A stretch of 64,000 nucleotides of DNA from Winogradskyella schleiferi (GCF_013394655.1 NZ_CP053351.1:2820501-2884500); one strand, 5' to 3'. Counted from the stretch's first letter, positions 35,705 to 45,490 are shown. The notes: a model not told the origin generated them from the sequence alone. A program made the numbers and translations.

Positions 35705-36575
35705 TTTTTAGTTGTGCTTTATAGGAATCTATATTCTCTTTTTGATGGTCTGGCAATTCCGGTTCCTTAATATCATCGTATTCCTTTAGTGTATCATAGA
35801 GAATTTTAGCTACAATATATCTTGCTGTTGGTTTATCGTCAGCAGGAATATTGTACCACGGCGCATGTGGTTTGGATGTTCTATTTAGCGCATCTTCATA
35901 ACACGTTTGGTAAGTATCCCAATGTTCACGTTCGTCTAAATCATCTGGAGAGAATTTCCAATTTTTGCTTGGCTTGTTGAGACGTCTTAGTAGTCTGTTT
36001 TTTTGTTCACCTTTGGATAGGTTCAAAAAAAACTTAAGAACGATAGTGCCATTATCTGCGATATGCTTTTCAAAATTATTTATTTCGTTGAACCTTCTGT
36101 TCCAAAACGCATCATCAACATCATCTAAACTATTAATGTTTGGCATGTTCTCATACATTAAGTATTCAGGATGTACTCTTGTGACCAAAACATTTTCGTA
36201 GTGTGTTCTATTAAATATTCCGAATTTTCCCCTAGCTGGTAGTGCTTTTATATGCCTCCAAAGGTAATCGTGTTTCAACTCCAATTCCGTTGGTTTTTTA
36301 AAACTGTGTGCTACAATTCCCCTTACATTAAATTCCTTAAAAACTTCACGAATCAAACTATCCTTACCTGCTGTATCCATACCTTGAATACAAAATAATA
36401 CGGCATATTTTCCATGTGCGTACATGGTGTTTTGGATGTCTGCTAAATCTTCACTTACTTTTCTGAGTTCTTTTTCAATTTTCTTTTCTTTTTCCTCTAG
36501 ATCAAATGTCGTTGGTAAATCCTCGATGTTGATTTTCGATGAAATTTTAAAATCGTCTATATGAATGTCTTTCAT
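35694..36575 (-). CDS. Polyphosphate kinase 2 family protein
   Basis: 293 aa. Walker A GMDTAGKD (65-72), lid/Walker B region FGIFNRTHYENVLVTRVHPE (~117-136), and the basic RRLNKPSKNWKFSPDDLDER stretch identify PPK2. These enzymes transfer phosphate between inorganic polyphosphate and nucleotides. The THYENVL form is like that of class III enzymes, which can use AMP and ADP. No polyP kinase 1 gene is nearby. First gene of the minus-strand operon. Confidence 0.9.
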   Translation of the reverse strand: MKDIHIDDFKISSKINIEDLPTTFDLEEKEKKIEKELRKVSEDLADIQNTMYAHGKYAVLFCIQGMDTAGKDSLIREVFKEFNVRGIVAHSFKKPTELELKHDYLWRHIKALPARGKFGIFNRTHYENVLVTRVHPEYLMYENMPNINSLDDVDDAFWNRRFNEINNFEKHIADNGTIVLKFFLNLSKGEQKNRLLRRLNKPSKNWKFSPDDLDEREHWDTYQTCYEDALNRTSKPHAPWYNIPADDKPTARYIVAKILYDTLKEYDDIKEPELPDHQKENIDSYKAQLKNED

Positions 36576-36613
36576 TGGTAATTGTTATAATTTTTCGGAT
36601 AATCTATGAAACT

Positions 36614-36757
36614 AGTTGAATAACTTTTAGACACGAATTTCACTAATTAACACGAATAAATACGTGAATAGTAAATTAGGAAAAAAGTCAGAAACAGAAA
36701 AATCCGAAGATTTTTATATTTGTGAAAATTCGTGAAATTCGTGTCTAACTATTTCAA
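36614..36757. repeat. Intergenic inverted repeat with CACGAATT motifs (copy 2)
   Basis: Arms 36629-36643 (AGACACGAATTTCAC) and 36732-36746 are perfectly complementary over 15 bp, with imperfect pairing (GTTGAA / TTCAAC) outside them. It fills the gap between two minus-strand operons and resembles the element at 22119-22262. Confidence 0.8.
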
Positions 36758-36775
36758 CTCATTTCTATTTTTAAT

Positions 36776-37939
36776 TTATTTCGAAGCAAAAGCCTTTACA
36801 TCACTTTCACTAACTTCCTTTTCGCCTAAGATAATTAAACGTTCGACCACATTTCGTAACTCACGAATATTCCCGGTCCAATCGTAATTTTGAAGTAATT
36901 TCACAGCTTTATCCGAAAATGTTTTTTTTGCAGTCCCTTGTTCCTTAGAAATTTTTTCAGCGAAATAATTGATTAAAAGTGGAATATCATTTCGTCTTTC
37001 ATTCAAAGCAGGCACTTCAATTAAAATAACGGCTAATCTGTGGTATAAATCTTCTCTAAATTTGCCGTCTTCAATTTCCTTTTTAAGATTTTTGTTTGTC
37101 GCAGCGACAACCCTAACATTTACCTTAATATCCTTATCACTTCCCACACGTTGAATTCTACTTTCTTGCAAGGCACGCAAAACTTTTGCCTGAGCCGACA
37201 GACTCATATCGCCAATTTCATCTAAGAAAATAGTACCTCCATTTGCGGCTTCAAACTTACCTGCTCTATCTTTTGCTGCCGAGGTAAATGCGCCTTTTAC
37301 GTGTCCGAATAATTCACTTTCTATCAATTCTGAAGGAATTGCGGCACAATTTACTTCAATCATTGGTCCTTTAGAGCGTTCGCTCTTTTGATGCAGCCAA
37401 TGTGCCACGAGTTCTTTTCCTGTGCCGTTTGGTCCAGTAATCAACACACGAGCATCCGTTGGTGCCACTTTGTCAATCATATCTTTAATACGTGCAATAC
37501 CATCACTTTCTCCGACCATTTCGTAGTTTTTACTGACTTTCTTCTTCAGCATTTTATTTTCAACGACGAGTTCTTTTCGGTCTAAAGCAATTCTAACTGT
37601 ATTTAATAATCGGTTTAAATCCGGTGGTTTGGAGATATAATCAAAAGCTCCTAAACGCATGGTGTTTACCGCTGTATCTAAATCGCCATGACCAGATATC
37701 ATAACCATTGGTATTTCTGGTTTTATCTTTTTTACGGCTTCAAGTACTTCAACACCATCCATTTTTGGCATCTTTATATCACAGAGAACCAAGTCGTAAT
37801 CTTCCTTTTTTATTTTTTCAATGCCCTCTAAACCGTCTTGTGCTTCTTCAACTTCATAGGAATCGTTTTCCTCCGAAAGTATCTTAAACAACACTCGGCG
37901 GATGGCAGCTTCATCTTCTATTATTAATATTTTTGGCAT
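36776..37939 (-). CDS. Sigma-54-type response regulator without a DNA-binding domain
   Basis: 387 aa. Receiver domain with phospho-acceptor D54 ([12 protein letters not shown]); AAA+ sigma-54 activation domain (~142-365) with Walker A GPNGTGKE (169-176), GAFTSA in place of GAFTGA (216-221), Walker [11 protein letters not shown] (235-244) and the arginine-rich [13 protein letters not shown]. The protein stops ~15 residues after this, so the usual C-terminal Fis-type helix-turn-helix is absent. It may act from solution or through a partner. Last gene of a five-gene operon; no histidine kinase is adjacent. Confidence 0.92.
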   Translation of the reverse strand: MPKILIIEDEAAIRRVLFKILSEENDSYEVEEAQDGLEGIEKIKKEDYDLVLCDIKMPKMDGVEVLEAVKKIKPEIPMVMISGHGDLDTAVNTMRLGAFDYISKPPDLNRLLNTVRIALDRKELVVENKMLKKKVSKNYEMVGESDGIARIKDMIDKVAPTDARVLITGPNGTGKELVAHWLHQKSERSKGPMIEVNCAAIPSELIESELFGHVKGAFTSAAKDRAGKFEAANGGTIFLDEIGDMSLSAQAKVLRALQESRIQRVGSDKDIKVNVRVVAATNKNLKKEIEDGKFREDLYHRLAVILIEVPALNERRNDIPLLINYFAEKISKEQGTAKKTFSDKAVKLLQNYDWTGNIRELRNVVERLIILGEKEVSESDVKAFASK

Positions 37940-37941
37940 AA

Positions 37942-38826
37942 TTATATTTTAATTTTTATTCCTGTTCTAAAGTAGAATGTTCCTTTATCGTCGATGGTAT
38001 ATATATCCTCTCGTTCATTATCCCTTAATCGATAATCATTGGAAATGGTGTAAGCCGCATAACCATAGTACATAATATGATCCGTAAAATAATGCTCATA
38101 ACCCAAACCTCCTAAAATAGTCGTCATTGAAATATTCTCAGCAACTCTGCCATTGACCATTTTATTGCCTTGAATATTGGCAAAGAAATTATCTAAGGTT
38201 AAAAATGCTTGAACATGGTTAACATAATCAAATTTATAGCGAACATTGGTTTTGGGCACACCCAAGGTGTAGGTCCAATCTGGATGGAACTCCCTATAAT
38301 AATTTAAAATGGGTAAAGGGTAATTTCTACCAGGTGTAGTACTATATTGCAACCCAATAATTAGACGATCTGGTTTTCCTCCATCCTCTCTATTTTTTGT
38401 TCTATCTTTTATGGCGTAAATATTACCGACATAAATATAATCATCTGAAGTTAGCTTGGTCTCAAAATTAGATTGCAGTCGCATCGCTGCTTTAATAGCG
38501 TATATCCAAGCACCTGAACTACTATACAGATATCCCAAGGAAGCCTCTATACGCTGTACACTTTTAAGGTCTTCAGTTGAAAACGGCACATCATGCAAGC
38601 CCAAATCTATGTAACGATATTCGCCTCCAACGACTATATAATTGTCTTTTTTAAATTCTAAAGGCAATTGAAAAAACGTGCGAAAGCGATTGATACTATT
38701 TTCAGAGTTATTATTCGGTATATTTAGATATTCAATTCTAAATAAATCCGATGATTGTGCTTGTACTGCAAACACCATCATGATCAAACTTATAGTTAGA
38801 ATTGAATTTTTATTTTTTATTGACAT
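37942..38826 (-). CDS. Outer-membrane beta-barrel protein (DUF6268-like)
   Basis: 294 aa with a signal peptide of ~23 aa (VFAVQAQ). The body is alternating amphipathic strands rich in aromatic residues (YIVVGGEYRYIDLGL, RLIIGLQYSTTP, TILGGLGYEHYFTDHIMYYGYAAYTI) and ends in a short strand (FYFRTGIKIKI), as expected of an outer-membrane barrel. The DUF6268 label is from general resemblance and is uncertain. It lies 2 nt upstream of the sigma-54 regulator gene and downstream of mscS. Confidence 0.65.
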   Translation of the reverse strand: MSIKNKNSILTISLIMMVFAVQAQSSDLFRIEYLNIPNNNSENSINRFRTFFQLPLEFKKDNYIVVGGEYRYIDLGLHDVPFSTEDLKSVQRIEASLGYLYSSSGAWIYAIKAAMRLQSNFETKLTSDDYIYVGNIYAIKDRTKNREDGGKPDRLIIGLQYSTTPGRNYPLPILNYYREFHPDWTYTLGVPKTNVRYKFDYVNHVQAFLTLDNFFANIQGNKMVNGRVAENISMTTILGGLGYEHYFTDHIMYYGYAAYTISNDYRLRDNEREDIYTIDDKGTFYFRTGIKIKI

Positions 38827-38847
38827 TTTATATTTAATTCTTTGAAA

Positions 38848-39732
38848 TTATTTTTCCTTTCCGATAATATGAATATCGCGCTGTGGAAAAGGAATGGTAA
38901 CATTATGCGCTCTGAATAATTTATCAATTTCAAATCGAATATCACTTTTTGGATGTTGTGCCGTAAAACTATCCGCTAATGTAAATACCAGTTTAAAATT
39001 TAATGAACTATCGCCAAAGTCAGTAAAAACAACAGTTGGCTCTGGTTCTGAAATAACGGCCTCATGAGTTCTTGCAGCTTGCAACAACAACTTTTTTACG
39101 AGTTGCACATCACTTCCGTAGGCTACGCCTACAGTTACATTTTCGCGGGTAATCATACCATTTTGGGTCCAATTGTAAAGGCTGTTTTCCAAGTACAAAT
39201 GATTAGGAATAATAAGTACTTTATTATCTATAGTCACGGCCCTTGTAGTTCTTAATTTTATTTCTTCGACCCTTCCAATCTTGCCTTCAATTTCAATAAT
39301 ATCTCCAACATGTACGGTTTGATCTACCAATATAAATACACCCGAAATAATATCTTGAAACAAGGTTTGCAGTGCTAAACCAATACCAATTAAAAGCGCA
39401 GCAGAAGCCGCAAAAACAGCGGTTACATTTACACCAACACTATGTAACGTTACCAACAGAATGATGACGTAAATCAGCCATCTAAAATAGCCATAGACTA
39501 CACTGAATTTTCCTTTGTCATCAGCTGGAAGATTCCGCGTAATTAACCTTAGCACTAACCTTAAAATTAAGGTGGTTATAAATATGACCGTAATTACGAT
39601 AAGGATATCAAAAATTGAAATACTGATATCTTTACCAATATCGAGATGCATTCCTAAGAATTCCTTTGTATTTTTCCAAACCGAACTCTCAGTTATCTTT
39701 TCTTCAATATGTTCTATATCCTGAACCATCAT
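38848..39732 (-). CDS. Small-conductance mechanosensitive channel (MscS family)
   Basis: 294 aa. Transmembrane helices at ~35-60 and ~80-100, then the pore-lining helix (~105-130, NVTAVFAASAALLIGIGLALQTLFQDIISGVF), followed by the beta domain (VGDIIEIEGKIGRVEEIKLRTTRAV) and a C-terminal alpha/beta domain. It opens under membrane tension to release solutes. It directly abuts the ABC permease gene upstream in the operon. Confidence 0.93.
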   Translation of the reverse strand: MMVQDIEHIEEKITESSVWKNTKEFLGMHLDIGKDISISIFDILIVITVIFITTLILRLVLRLITRNLPADDKGKFSVVYGYFRWLIYVIILLVTLHSVGVNVTAVFAASAALLIGIGLALQTLFQDIISGVFILVDQTVHVGDIIEIEGKIGRVEEIKLRTTRAVTIDNKVLIIPNHLYLENSLYNWTQNGMITRENVTVGVAYGSDVQLVKKLLLQAARTHEAVISEPEPTVVFTDFGDSSLNFKLVFTLADSFTAQHPKSDIRFEIDKLFRAHNVTIPFPQRDIHIIGKEK

Positions 39733-41046
39733 TTAATATTTCAACCATTTAAATAGTTCCTTATAAGTCGGTTTTTTACCGTACATTAAAATACCTACAC
39801 GGTAGATTTTAGCCGCAAACCAAACCGCAAAAATAAATGTACCTATCAAAAGCAATAAGGATAAACCTTGCTGCCATATCGGTACACCAAATGGAATTCG
39901 CATAAGCATAACTACAGGAGATGTCAACGGAATAAATGAAAACACCGTTGAAACGGTACCATGTGGATCTTCAATAACCGTAAAGACACCAACATAAACC
40001 GCTAGAATTAATGGCATAAGGATGGGTAGCATAAATTGCTGTGTATCTGTTTCGTTATCCACTGCAGCACCAATTGCTGCATAAAGAGAGCTATAAAGCA
40101 AATAACCTCCAATGAAGAAAAACATAAACGCTATGATAAGATTAGTTATTGGTAAATTCCCAATGGCAGCTATTAAATTCTCTGCCATAGCTTGTGCGCC
40201 GTCCGCTTGCATCGCTTGGTTCATCATTTCCTGTTGCGGTGTATTGACTTGGGTTAAATCGATTCCGAAAATTGAAGATACCACTATCAATAAAACCCCT
40301 CCCAAAATTACCCAAATAGCGAATTGGGTGATACCTGCCAGTGATGTGCCTATTATTTTCCCCATCATTAACTGAATGGGTTTAACCGATGAAATAATGA
40401 CTTCAATAATCCGACTTGTTTTTTCCTCAATAACACTCCGCATTATCATATTTCCATAAATAATGATAAACATGAATAATAAATAACCGGCCGCACCTCC
40501 AAATGCAAGTTTCACAATATTATCTATTTTCGAAGTCTTTTCACCTTCAAAACTCTCTTGGGCAATTTCGATATCTGTTCTAGACGCTTCAATCTGGGCA
40601 AGTGTGACGCCATCTTTTTGAAGCTTTATATCTCTTAAACGCTTTTCAATCTTTTGTTCTAATCCAGATATAATGCTTATGGAAGGGGATTCTTCTGAAT
40701 AAAATTTTAAGTTATTTGAAAACACATCTGACGTATCAACACTAGTTACATAAAGCAATCCATAATCTTCTTTTTCTTTAACAAGTTCTATTGCATCGTC
40801 AAAACTTAGACCTTTTAAATTGGAATAAGTTGTATTATCGGTATTCTCAAACACATCCTTTAAATAACCTGTTTCGTCCAATACCGAAATGGTGCGCTGC
40901 TTATCGTTATTTAATTGCGACAAATAAGCCACGACCGCAATGAGTGCAATCATTATTAGAGGACTTAAAAACGTCATTACAATAAATGATTTGTTCTTCA
41001 CTTTAGTAAGATACTCGCGCTTTATAATTAATGGTAAATGATTCAT
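39733..41046 (-). CDS. ABC-2 type exporter permease (NatB/YhaP-like)
   Basis: 437 aa. One N-terminal membrane helix (~20-42), a ~150-residue extracytoplasmic domain (TISVLDETGYLKDVFEN...), then about five to six helices (e.g. AGYLLFMFIIIYGNMIMRSVIEEKTSRIIEVIISSV). The EEKTSRIIEVIISSVKP motif is typical of the Na+-efflux-type NatB/YhaP permeases. It pairs with the ATPase 2 nt upstream. Confidence 0.9.
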   Translation of the reverse strand: MNHLPLIIKREYLTKVKNKSFIVMTFLSPLIMIALIAVVAYLSQLNNDKQRTISVLDETGYLKDVFENTDNTTYSNLKGLSFDDAIELVKEKEDYGLLYVTSVDTSDVFSNNLKFYSEESPSISIISGLEQKIEKRLRDIKLQKDGVTLAQIEASRTDIEIAQESFEGEKTSKIDNIVKLAFGGAAGYLLFMFIIIYGNMIMRSVIEEKTSRIIEVIISSVKPIQLMMGKIIGTSLAGITQFAIWVILGGVLLIVVSSIFGIDLTQVNTPQQEMMNQAMQADGAQAMAENLIAAIGNLPITNLIIAFMFFFIGGYLLYSSLYAAIGAAVDNETDTQQFMLPILMPLILAVYVGVFTVIEDPHGTVSTVFSFIPLTSPVVMLMRIPFGVPIWQQGLSLLLLIGTFIFAVWFAAKIYRVGILMYGKKPTYKELFKWLKY

Positions 41047-41048
41047 TC

Positions 41049-41975
41049 TTAATTATTTTGTACAGTTTGAATAAAAATATCGCTAGCGGAAGGAACCACT
41101 TCCATAAAGTGATGTACCTCTGCTTTTGAGGTTAGAAATGAGAGTAAATCATTTGGCGAAGTCTGTTCTCCCAATTTAATATTCAATTTAATATCATCAT
41201 TCAAATTCTTAAAGGTTGCCGGAAGCACTTCGAACGTATTTTGAATTTCAGATAATACCTTTTCTCTATTCAAAGATTGTAACCCAACTTCAAATGTGTT
41301 GGTTTTATATTGACGTTTTATATCATTTAATTTTCCATCCAATACCTTATTGGACTTATGGATCAAGGCAATATGGTCACAAAGTTCTTCAACGGATTCC
41401 ATTCGATGTGTTGAAAAAATTACCGTTGCACCTTCATCTCTTAACTGTAAGATTTCATCTTTTATCAAATTCGCATTTATGGGGTCGAAACCCGAAAATG
41501 GTTCATCAAATATCAATAATTTTGGCTGATGCAAAACCGTGACGATGAACTGTATTTTTTGTGCTTGTCCTTTACTTAATTCTTGAATTTTCTTGTTCCA
41601 CCAGTCACCAATCTCTAACTTCTCGAACCAGTATTTTAACCGCATCCGTGCTTCAGATTTACTCAAGCCTTTTAATTGCGCTAGATACAGGCATTGTTCG
41701 CCAACTTTCATGGACTTATACAATCCGCGCTCTTCTGGTAAATAGCCAATATCCCTAATATGTTCTGGTTTCAACGGCTGACCATCTAAATGGACAGTCC
41801 CCTCGTCTGGCATTGTGATTTGATTGATAATACGTATCAGCGTGGTTTTTCCTGCGCCATTTGGACCGAGCAAACCAAAGATACTACCTTTTGGCACAGC
41901 TATAGATACTTGATTTAGTGCTTTAAATTTTCCGAAATTTTTAGAAACGGAATTAGCAACTAATAAGTCATTCAT
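41049..41975 (-). CDS. ABC transporter ATP-binding protein (NatA/YhaQ-like)
   Basis: 308 aa. Walker A GPNGAGKTT (37-45), a signature reading LSKGQ rather than LSGGQ, Walker B LLIFDEPFSGFDP, and the switch His in FSTHRMES. The C-terminal ~85 residues are an accessory domain (DUF4162-type). With the permease it forms a two-component exporter. It is the first gene of the 41975-36776 operon; a -7-like TATCTTTA lies on the minus strand at 42016-42009. Confidence 0.93.
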   Translation of the reverse strand: MNDLLVANSVSKNFGKFKALNQVSIAVPKGSIFGLLGPNGAGKTTLIRIINQITMPDEGTVHLDGQPLKPEHIRDIGYLPEERGLYKSMKVGEQCLYLAQLKGLSKSEARMRLKYWFEKLEIGDWWNKKIQELSKGQAQKIQFIVTVLHQPKLLIFDEPFSGFDPINANLIKDEILQLRDEGATVIFSTHRMESVEELCDHIALIHKSNKVLDGKLNDIKRQYKTNTFEVGLQSLNREKVLSEIQNTFEVLPATFKNLNDDIKLNIKLGEQTSPNDLLSFLTSKAEVHHFMEVVPSASDIFIQTVQNN

Positions 41976-42561
41976 ATATAATTAAGTTTTTAAGGTATGG
42001 TTATGATGTAAAGATATTAAATGAAATAGATTCTGAATAAAAATGCCTTAATATTTGTATAACTATTCCATTTTTCCTTAACTCGTTTGAAATATGGTTA
42101 GGTCATTGGTAATTATAATGAAGAAATAGACTGATTGATTACCAAATTAGATGATTCGATGAGGTAAATTAGGACTTCTTAGAAAGCCTTTTAACCGATA
42201 AAACATTAAAAATAAGATTTCTAGTGATGAGCACCAAAGTCCTAAAGACAAGTTTGCTAAACTATTTTTTATTAATTTTATAAGACTCTGAAACGAATTC
42301 AATAAAATGATTTAGAAAATTTGAGAGTCCCTGAAATAAGTTTAGGGTAATAGATTTGAGATCCCGATTTACATCGGGATTAGTTCAACTTCGTATTTTG
42401 TCTGAAGTTTTTCAACTTCACAAAATTCTGTTTCACTAAAAAACAAAACCCACCCTTATAACTAAATAAGGATGGGAAAAAATTGCTATGAAAAAGAAAA
42501 ATTACCGCTAATTAGATTAGCGATAATTCAAATATAGTATTTTTTATTAAAAAGAGCGCTT
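41976..42561. other. 586-bp gene-free region with several inverted repeats
   Basis: No gene. Seen: TAGGACTT / AAGTCCTA arms (42170-42177, 42237-42244); an 8-bp perfect hairpin ATCCCGAT-TTAC-ATCGGGAT (42361-42380); the dnaJ terminator (42442-42478); and CGCTAAT-TAG-ATTAGCG (42506-42522). The middle 300 nt could encode a structured RNA, but I recognise no known family. Confidence 0.45.
42442..42478 (-). terminator. Terminator after dnaJ
   Basis: On the minus strand a 10-bp stem (CCCATCCTTA / TAAGGGTGGG, one mismatch) runs into TTTTGTTTTTT. It lies ~85 nt past the dnaJ stop. Confidence 0.7.
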
Positions 42562-43683
42562 TTATGAAAACATATCTTTTACTTTTTCAAAAAAAGATTT
42601 ATCAGAGCTCTCTGGTTTAGGCTCAAAATGCTCGTCCTCCTTCATACTTTCAAAAAACGCCTTCTGTTTTTTATTCAAAGTCTTTGGTGTCCAAACATTT
42701 ACATGCACTAACAAATCCCCTTTACCATAACCATTGATGCTAGGGATTCCTTTACCACGCAATCTTAATATTTTACCAGACTGCACGCCTGGTTCAATTT
42801 TTATTCTCACTTTTCCGGTTACTGTGTCAATCTCCTTGGAGTTTCCTAGAACAGCATCTGGTATACTAACGTACATATCGTAATGCAAATTATCCCCTTC
42901 TCGCTTTAAGGTTGGGTGATCTTCTTCTTGAATTGCGACTAATAAATCACCAGCAATACCATTACCTGGTGCATCATTGCCTTTACCTGTTACCTTAAGT
43001 TGCATACCATCCACTACACCAGCTGGTATTTTAACGGTTACGGTTTCTTCCGAAACTTTCAATCCATTGGCATCAGCATCAGAAGGTTTTTTATCTATAC
43101 TCTGGCCAGCTCCTCCACACGTTGGACAAGCAGTTGCAGTTTGCATTCTTCCTAAAATGGTATTGGTCACTCTAGTTACCTGACCTGAACCATTACAAGT
43201 ACTGCAGGTTTTATAGGTAGTTCCTGGCGCTTGAACTTTTCGTTTTACTTTTATCTTCTTTTCTACACCATTCGCCACATCTTCTAAGGATAAAGTAACG
43301 CGAATCCGTAAATTGCTTCCTTTAACAACACGTTGTCTGCCGCCTCCACCGAAACCGCTGAAGCCTCCGCCTCCACCACCGAAAGCGCCTCCAAAAATAT
43401 CTCCGAACTGACTGAAGATATCATCCATGTTCATTCCGCCACCGCCGAAGCCTCCATTTCCTTCAAAGGCTTGATGGCCAAATTGGTCGTAACGTGCCTT
43501 TTTATCGGCATTACTTAAAACTTCGTAAGCCTCAGCCGCTTTTTTGAACTTTTCTTCTGCTTCTTTGTCATCAGGATTTTTATCGGGATGATGCTTTAAA
43601 GCCATCTTTCGATAGGCTTTTTTAATTTCGGCATCAGATGCTCCTTTACTAATTCCTAATATGTCGTAATAATCTTCTTTCAT
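42562..43683 (-). CDS. dnaJ: Chaperone DnaJ
   Basis: About 373 aa from MKEDYYDIL; an upstream ATG two codons earlier is possible. J domain with HPD (HHPDKNP), a Gly/Phe-rich linker (GGGFGG repeats), a zinc region and the two client-binding beta domains. Only two CxxCxGxG motifs ([16 protein letters not shown]) are present instead of the four of E. coli DnaJ, which is the form I recall in flavobacteria. It stimulates DnaK ATPase and delivers clients. Downstream of grpE in the same orientation (64-nt gap), so probably one operon; dnaK is elsewhere. Confidence 0.97.
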   Translation of the reverse strand: MKEDYYDILGISKGASDAEIKKAYRKMALKHHPDKNPDDKEAEEKFKKAAEAYEVLSNADKKARYDQFGHQAFEGNGGFGGGGMNMDDIFSQFGDIFGGAFGGGGGGFSGFGGGGRQRVVKGSNLRIRVTLSLEDVANGVEKKIKVKRKVQAPGTTYKTCSTCNGSGQVTRVTNTILGRMQTATACPTCGGAGQSIDKKPSDADANGLKVSEETVTVKIPAGVVDGMQLKVTGKGNDAPGNGIAGDLLVAIQEEDHPTLKREGDNLHYDMYVSIPDAVLGNSKEIDTVTGKVRIKIEPGVQSGKILRLRGKGIPSINGYGKGDLLVHVNVWTPKTLNKKQKAFFESMKEDEHFEPKPESSDKSFFEKVKDMFS

Positions 43684-43747
43684 ATGCATTGCCCTAGAAA
43701 TCGGGTATCTTTATTATTTGTTCCCACGACGGTGGTAATCTAATTTT

Positions 43748-44302
43748 TTATTGGCCAATAACTACTTTCGGAAATCGAATGACCTTATCACCCAATTTAT
43801 AACCACGTTCAACAACATCGATTATTTTTCCTTTTAATTCTTCATTAGGCGCAGGAATTTGAGTTATCGCTTCATGCTCATCGGCATTGAACGTGTCTCC
43901 TTGTTTGATCTCAATCTTCGATAAACCTTTTTGCTCAAGAGTGTTCACTAACTTGTTGTAAATTAACAACACCCCTTTTCTTAATTCCTCAGCTTCTTTA
44001 TCATCTTCAATATGCATTAAGGCGCGCTCAAAATCATCTAAAATAGGCAACATTGACACCATAACATCTTGGCTCGCTGTTTTAAATAATTCTATACGCT
44101 CTTTAGTCGTTCGCTTTTTATAGTTTTCAAATTCTGCGAACAAACGCATAAATTTATCTTTCTCAGCGACCAATTGATCTTGCAATTGTTCTTCTGGAGA
44201 TCTTATTTCTTTTGGAGCATCCGCTTCTGCTTCTGCTGTGGTCGTTGTTTGATCTTTAACTTGAGGATCTTCAACCTTACTGTCTTTATCTTTTTTACTC
44301 AT
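43748..44302 (-). CDS. grpE: Nucleotide exchange factor GrpE
   Basis: 184 aa. An acidic, low-complexity N-terminus (to ~35) is followed by a long coiled coil (EEQLQDQLVAEKDKFMRLFAEFENYKKRTTKER) and the C-terminal beta domain (VVERGYKLGDKVIRFPKVVIGQ). It releases ADP from DnaK. A good promoter lies just upstream (44338-44369); no CIRCE-type operator is visible. Confidence 0.97.
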   Translation of the reverse strand: MSKKDKDSKVEDPQVKDQTTTTAEAEADAPKEIRSPEEQLQDQLVAEKDKFMRLFAEFENYKKRTTKERIELFKTASQDVMVSMLPILDDFERALMHIEDDKEAEELRKGVLLIYNKLVNTLEQKGLSKIEIKQGDTFNADEHEAITQIPAPNEELKGKIIDVVERGYKLGDKVIRFPKVVIGQ

Positions 44303-44337
44303 TTTCGAGTTCTTTTTTAGCTTTCAACCTTAGTTCG

Positions 44338-44369
44338 CAAAAGTACTGCCATTATTATAAAAATGTCAA
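44338..44369 (-). promoter_or_regulatory. Predicted grpE-dnaJ promoter
   Basis: On the minus strand, TTG (44369-44367), 21-nt spacer, TACTTTTG (44345-44338). This is a full match to the Bacteroidota promoter consensus. It lies back-to-back with the promoter of the divergent YceI gene. Confidence 0.65.
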
Positions 44370-44414
44370 AATGTCATTAACATTTTTTTATCATTTTTTC
44401 ATCCGTCTAATCGT

Positions 44415-44422
44415 TATATTTG
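44415..44422 (+). promoter_or_regulatory. -7 promoter element TATATTTG
   Basis: A perfect TAnnTTTG match, 32 nt before the ATG of the YceI lipoprotein gene. The -33 side is a T-rich stretch without a clear TTG. Confidence 0.5.
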
Positions 44423-44454
44423 TAAGCGTAACACTAAAACTTAAAAACACTAAC

Positions 44455-45108
44455 ATGAAAACTTATTTTTTACAAATTTTTACACTAGTTGCTTTAATTT
44501 CATTTTCAAGCTGTGGCGAAAAAGCAAAAGAAGCGGAAACAAAAGATGCTAAAGAGGCTGCTGTGGCAAAAGAAACGGCAGTAACTTACATGGTAAACAC
44601 CGACAACTCCACCATACATTGGACAGGATCTAAGCCAACCGGAACTCACAATGGTACTATTGCTATTAAGGAAGGACAATTTAGCCTTACAGATGGTTCT
44701 ATTGAAAGTGGTAATTTTACAATTGACATGAATAGTATTGTGGTTAATGATATACCTGCTGAAGACGAAAAGAATGCGGAATTAACAGGTCACTTAAAAA
44801 GTGCTGACTTTTTTAACGTAGAATCACATCCTGCGGCTATGTTTGAAGTCACTGGCATGTCTACCGTTGATGGAAAAACGATGCTTTCTGGTAACTTAAC
44901 ACTAAAAGAAAAAACCAATAATATTAGTATTCCAGTAAGTACTGAAATGAAAGATGGAATGATGACACTAACAAGTGAGACTTTCACCATTGACCGTTCT
45001 AAGTGGAATGTAGAATATGGGTCTAAATCATTTTTTGATAATTTAGGTGATAAATTCATTAGTGACGATATTGAACTGAAAGTAGATGTAGTGGCTAGTA
45101 AAGCTTAA
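44455..45108 (+). CDS. YceI family lipoprotein
   Basis: About 217 aa from the ATG at 44455. The longer frame to 44371 includes the promoter and is rejected. Lipobox FSSC at Cys16, a short Glu/Lys/Ala-rich linker, then a YceI lipocalin-like barrel (STIHWTGSKPTGTHNGTI, GHLKSADFFNVESHP, ISIPVS, FTIDRSKWNVEYGS...FFDNLGDKFISDDIEL). YceI proteins bind isoprenoid-type lipids; the ligand here is unknown. Probably anchored in the periplasm. A strong terminator follows. Confidence 0.9.
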   Translation: MKTYFLQIFTLVALISFSSCGEKAKEAETKDAKEAAVAKETAVTYMVNTDNSTIHWTGSKPTGTHNGTIAIKEGQFSLTDGSIESGNFTIDMNSIVVNDIPAEDEKNAELTGHLKSADFFNVESHPAAMFEVTGMSTVDGKTMLSGNLTLKEKTNNISIPVSTEMKDGMMTLTSETFTIDRSKWNVEYGSKSFFDNLGDKFISDDIELKVDVVASKA

Positions 45109-45133
45109 TATTTTTGAAAATTATAATTTGGAG

Positions 45134-45161
45134 AGCAGCCATTAAAATGGCTGCTTTTTTT
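45134..45161 (+). terminator. Terminator after the YceI gene
   Basis: A 9-bp perfect stem (AGCAGCCAT / ATGGCTGCT) with a TAAA loop and a run of seven T. Confidence 0.88.
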
Positions 45162-45462
45162 ACTATTAATTTTTTTAAAACTTATCTTATTAATCTGTTC
45201 TTTGTTCTGTTTGTCTATGCTCATTATATTTTAACAAAATAGATTTGACGAACATGAATATGGCTATAAATATCATAGGTGCTGTGTTTAATTAATTATC
45301 GTATAGTTTTAAAATTGTCATCATTTATCAGCATTTATATTGTGAACTGAACTATGTTATACTATTTTATTCGTTTTTCAATTTTAGCATAAGCTTAGAA
45401 ATCTTTTTCACTGCTATTTTAATAGATTCTGAAATCACTTAAAATTACGTAAGTAAGGTTCA

Positions 45463-45490
45463 CAAAAAAATCCCCAATAAAGGGGATTTT
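45463..45490 (-). terminator. Terminator after the DUF5723 gene
   Basis: On the minus strand the stem AAAATCCCC / GGGGATTTT is followed by a T-run. It lies ~40 nt after the stop codon at 45529. Confidence 0.8.

Noticed and set aside
44371..44454. Upstream start for the YceI lipoprotein
   Set aside because: It would bury the lipobox signal peptide 28 residues inside and would include the -7 promoter element in the coding region.
44303..44454. CIRCE heat-shock operator before grpE
   Set aside because: No TTAGCACTC-type inverted repeat is visible in the divergent promoter region.
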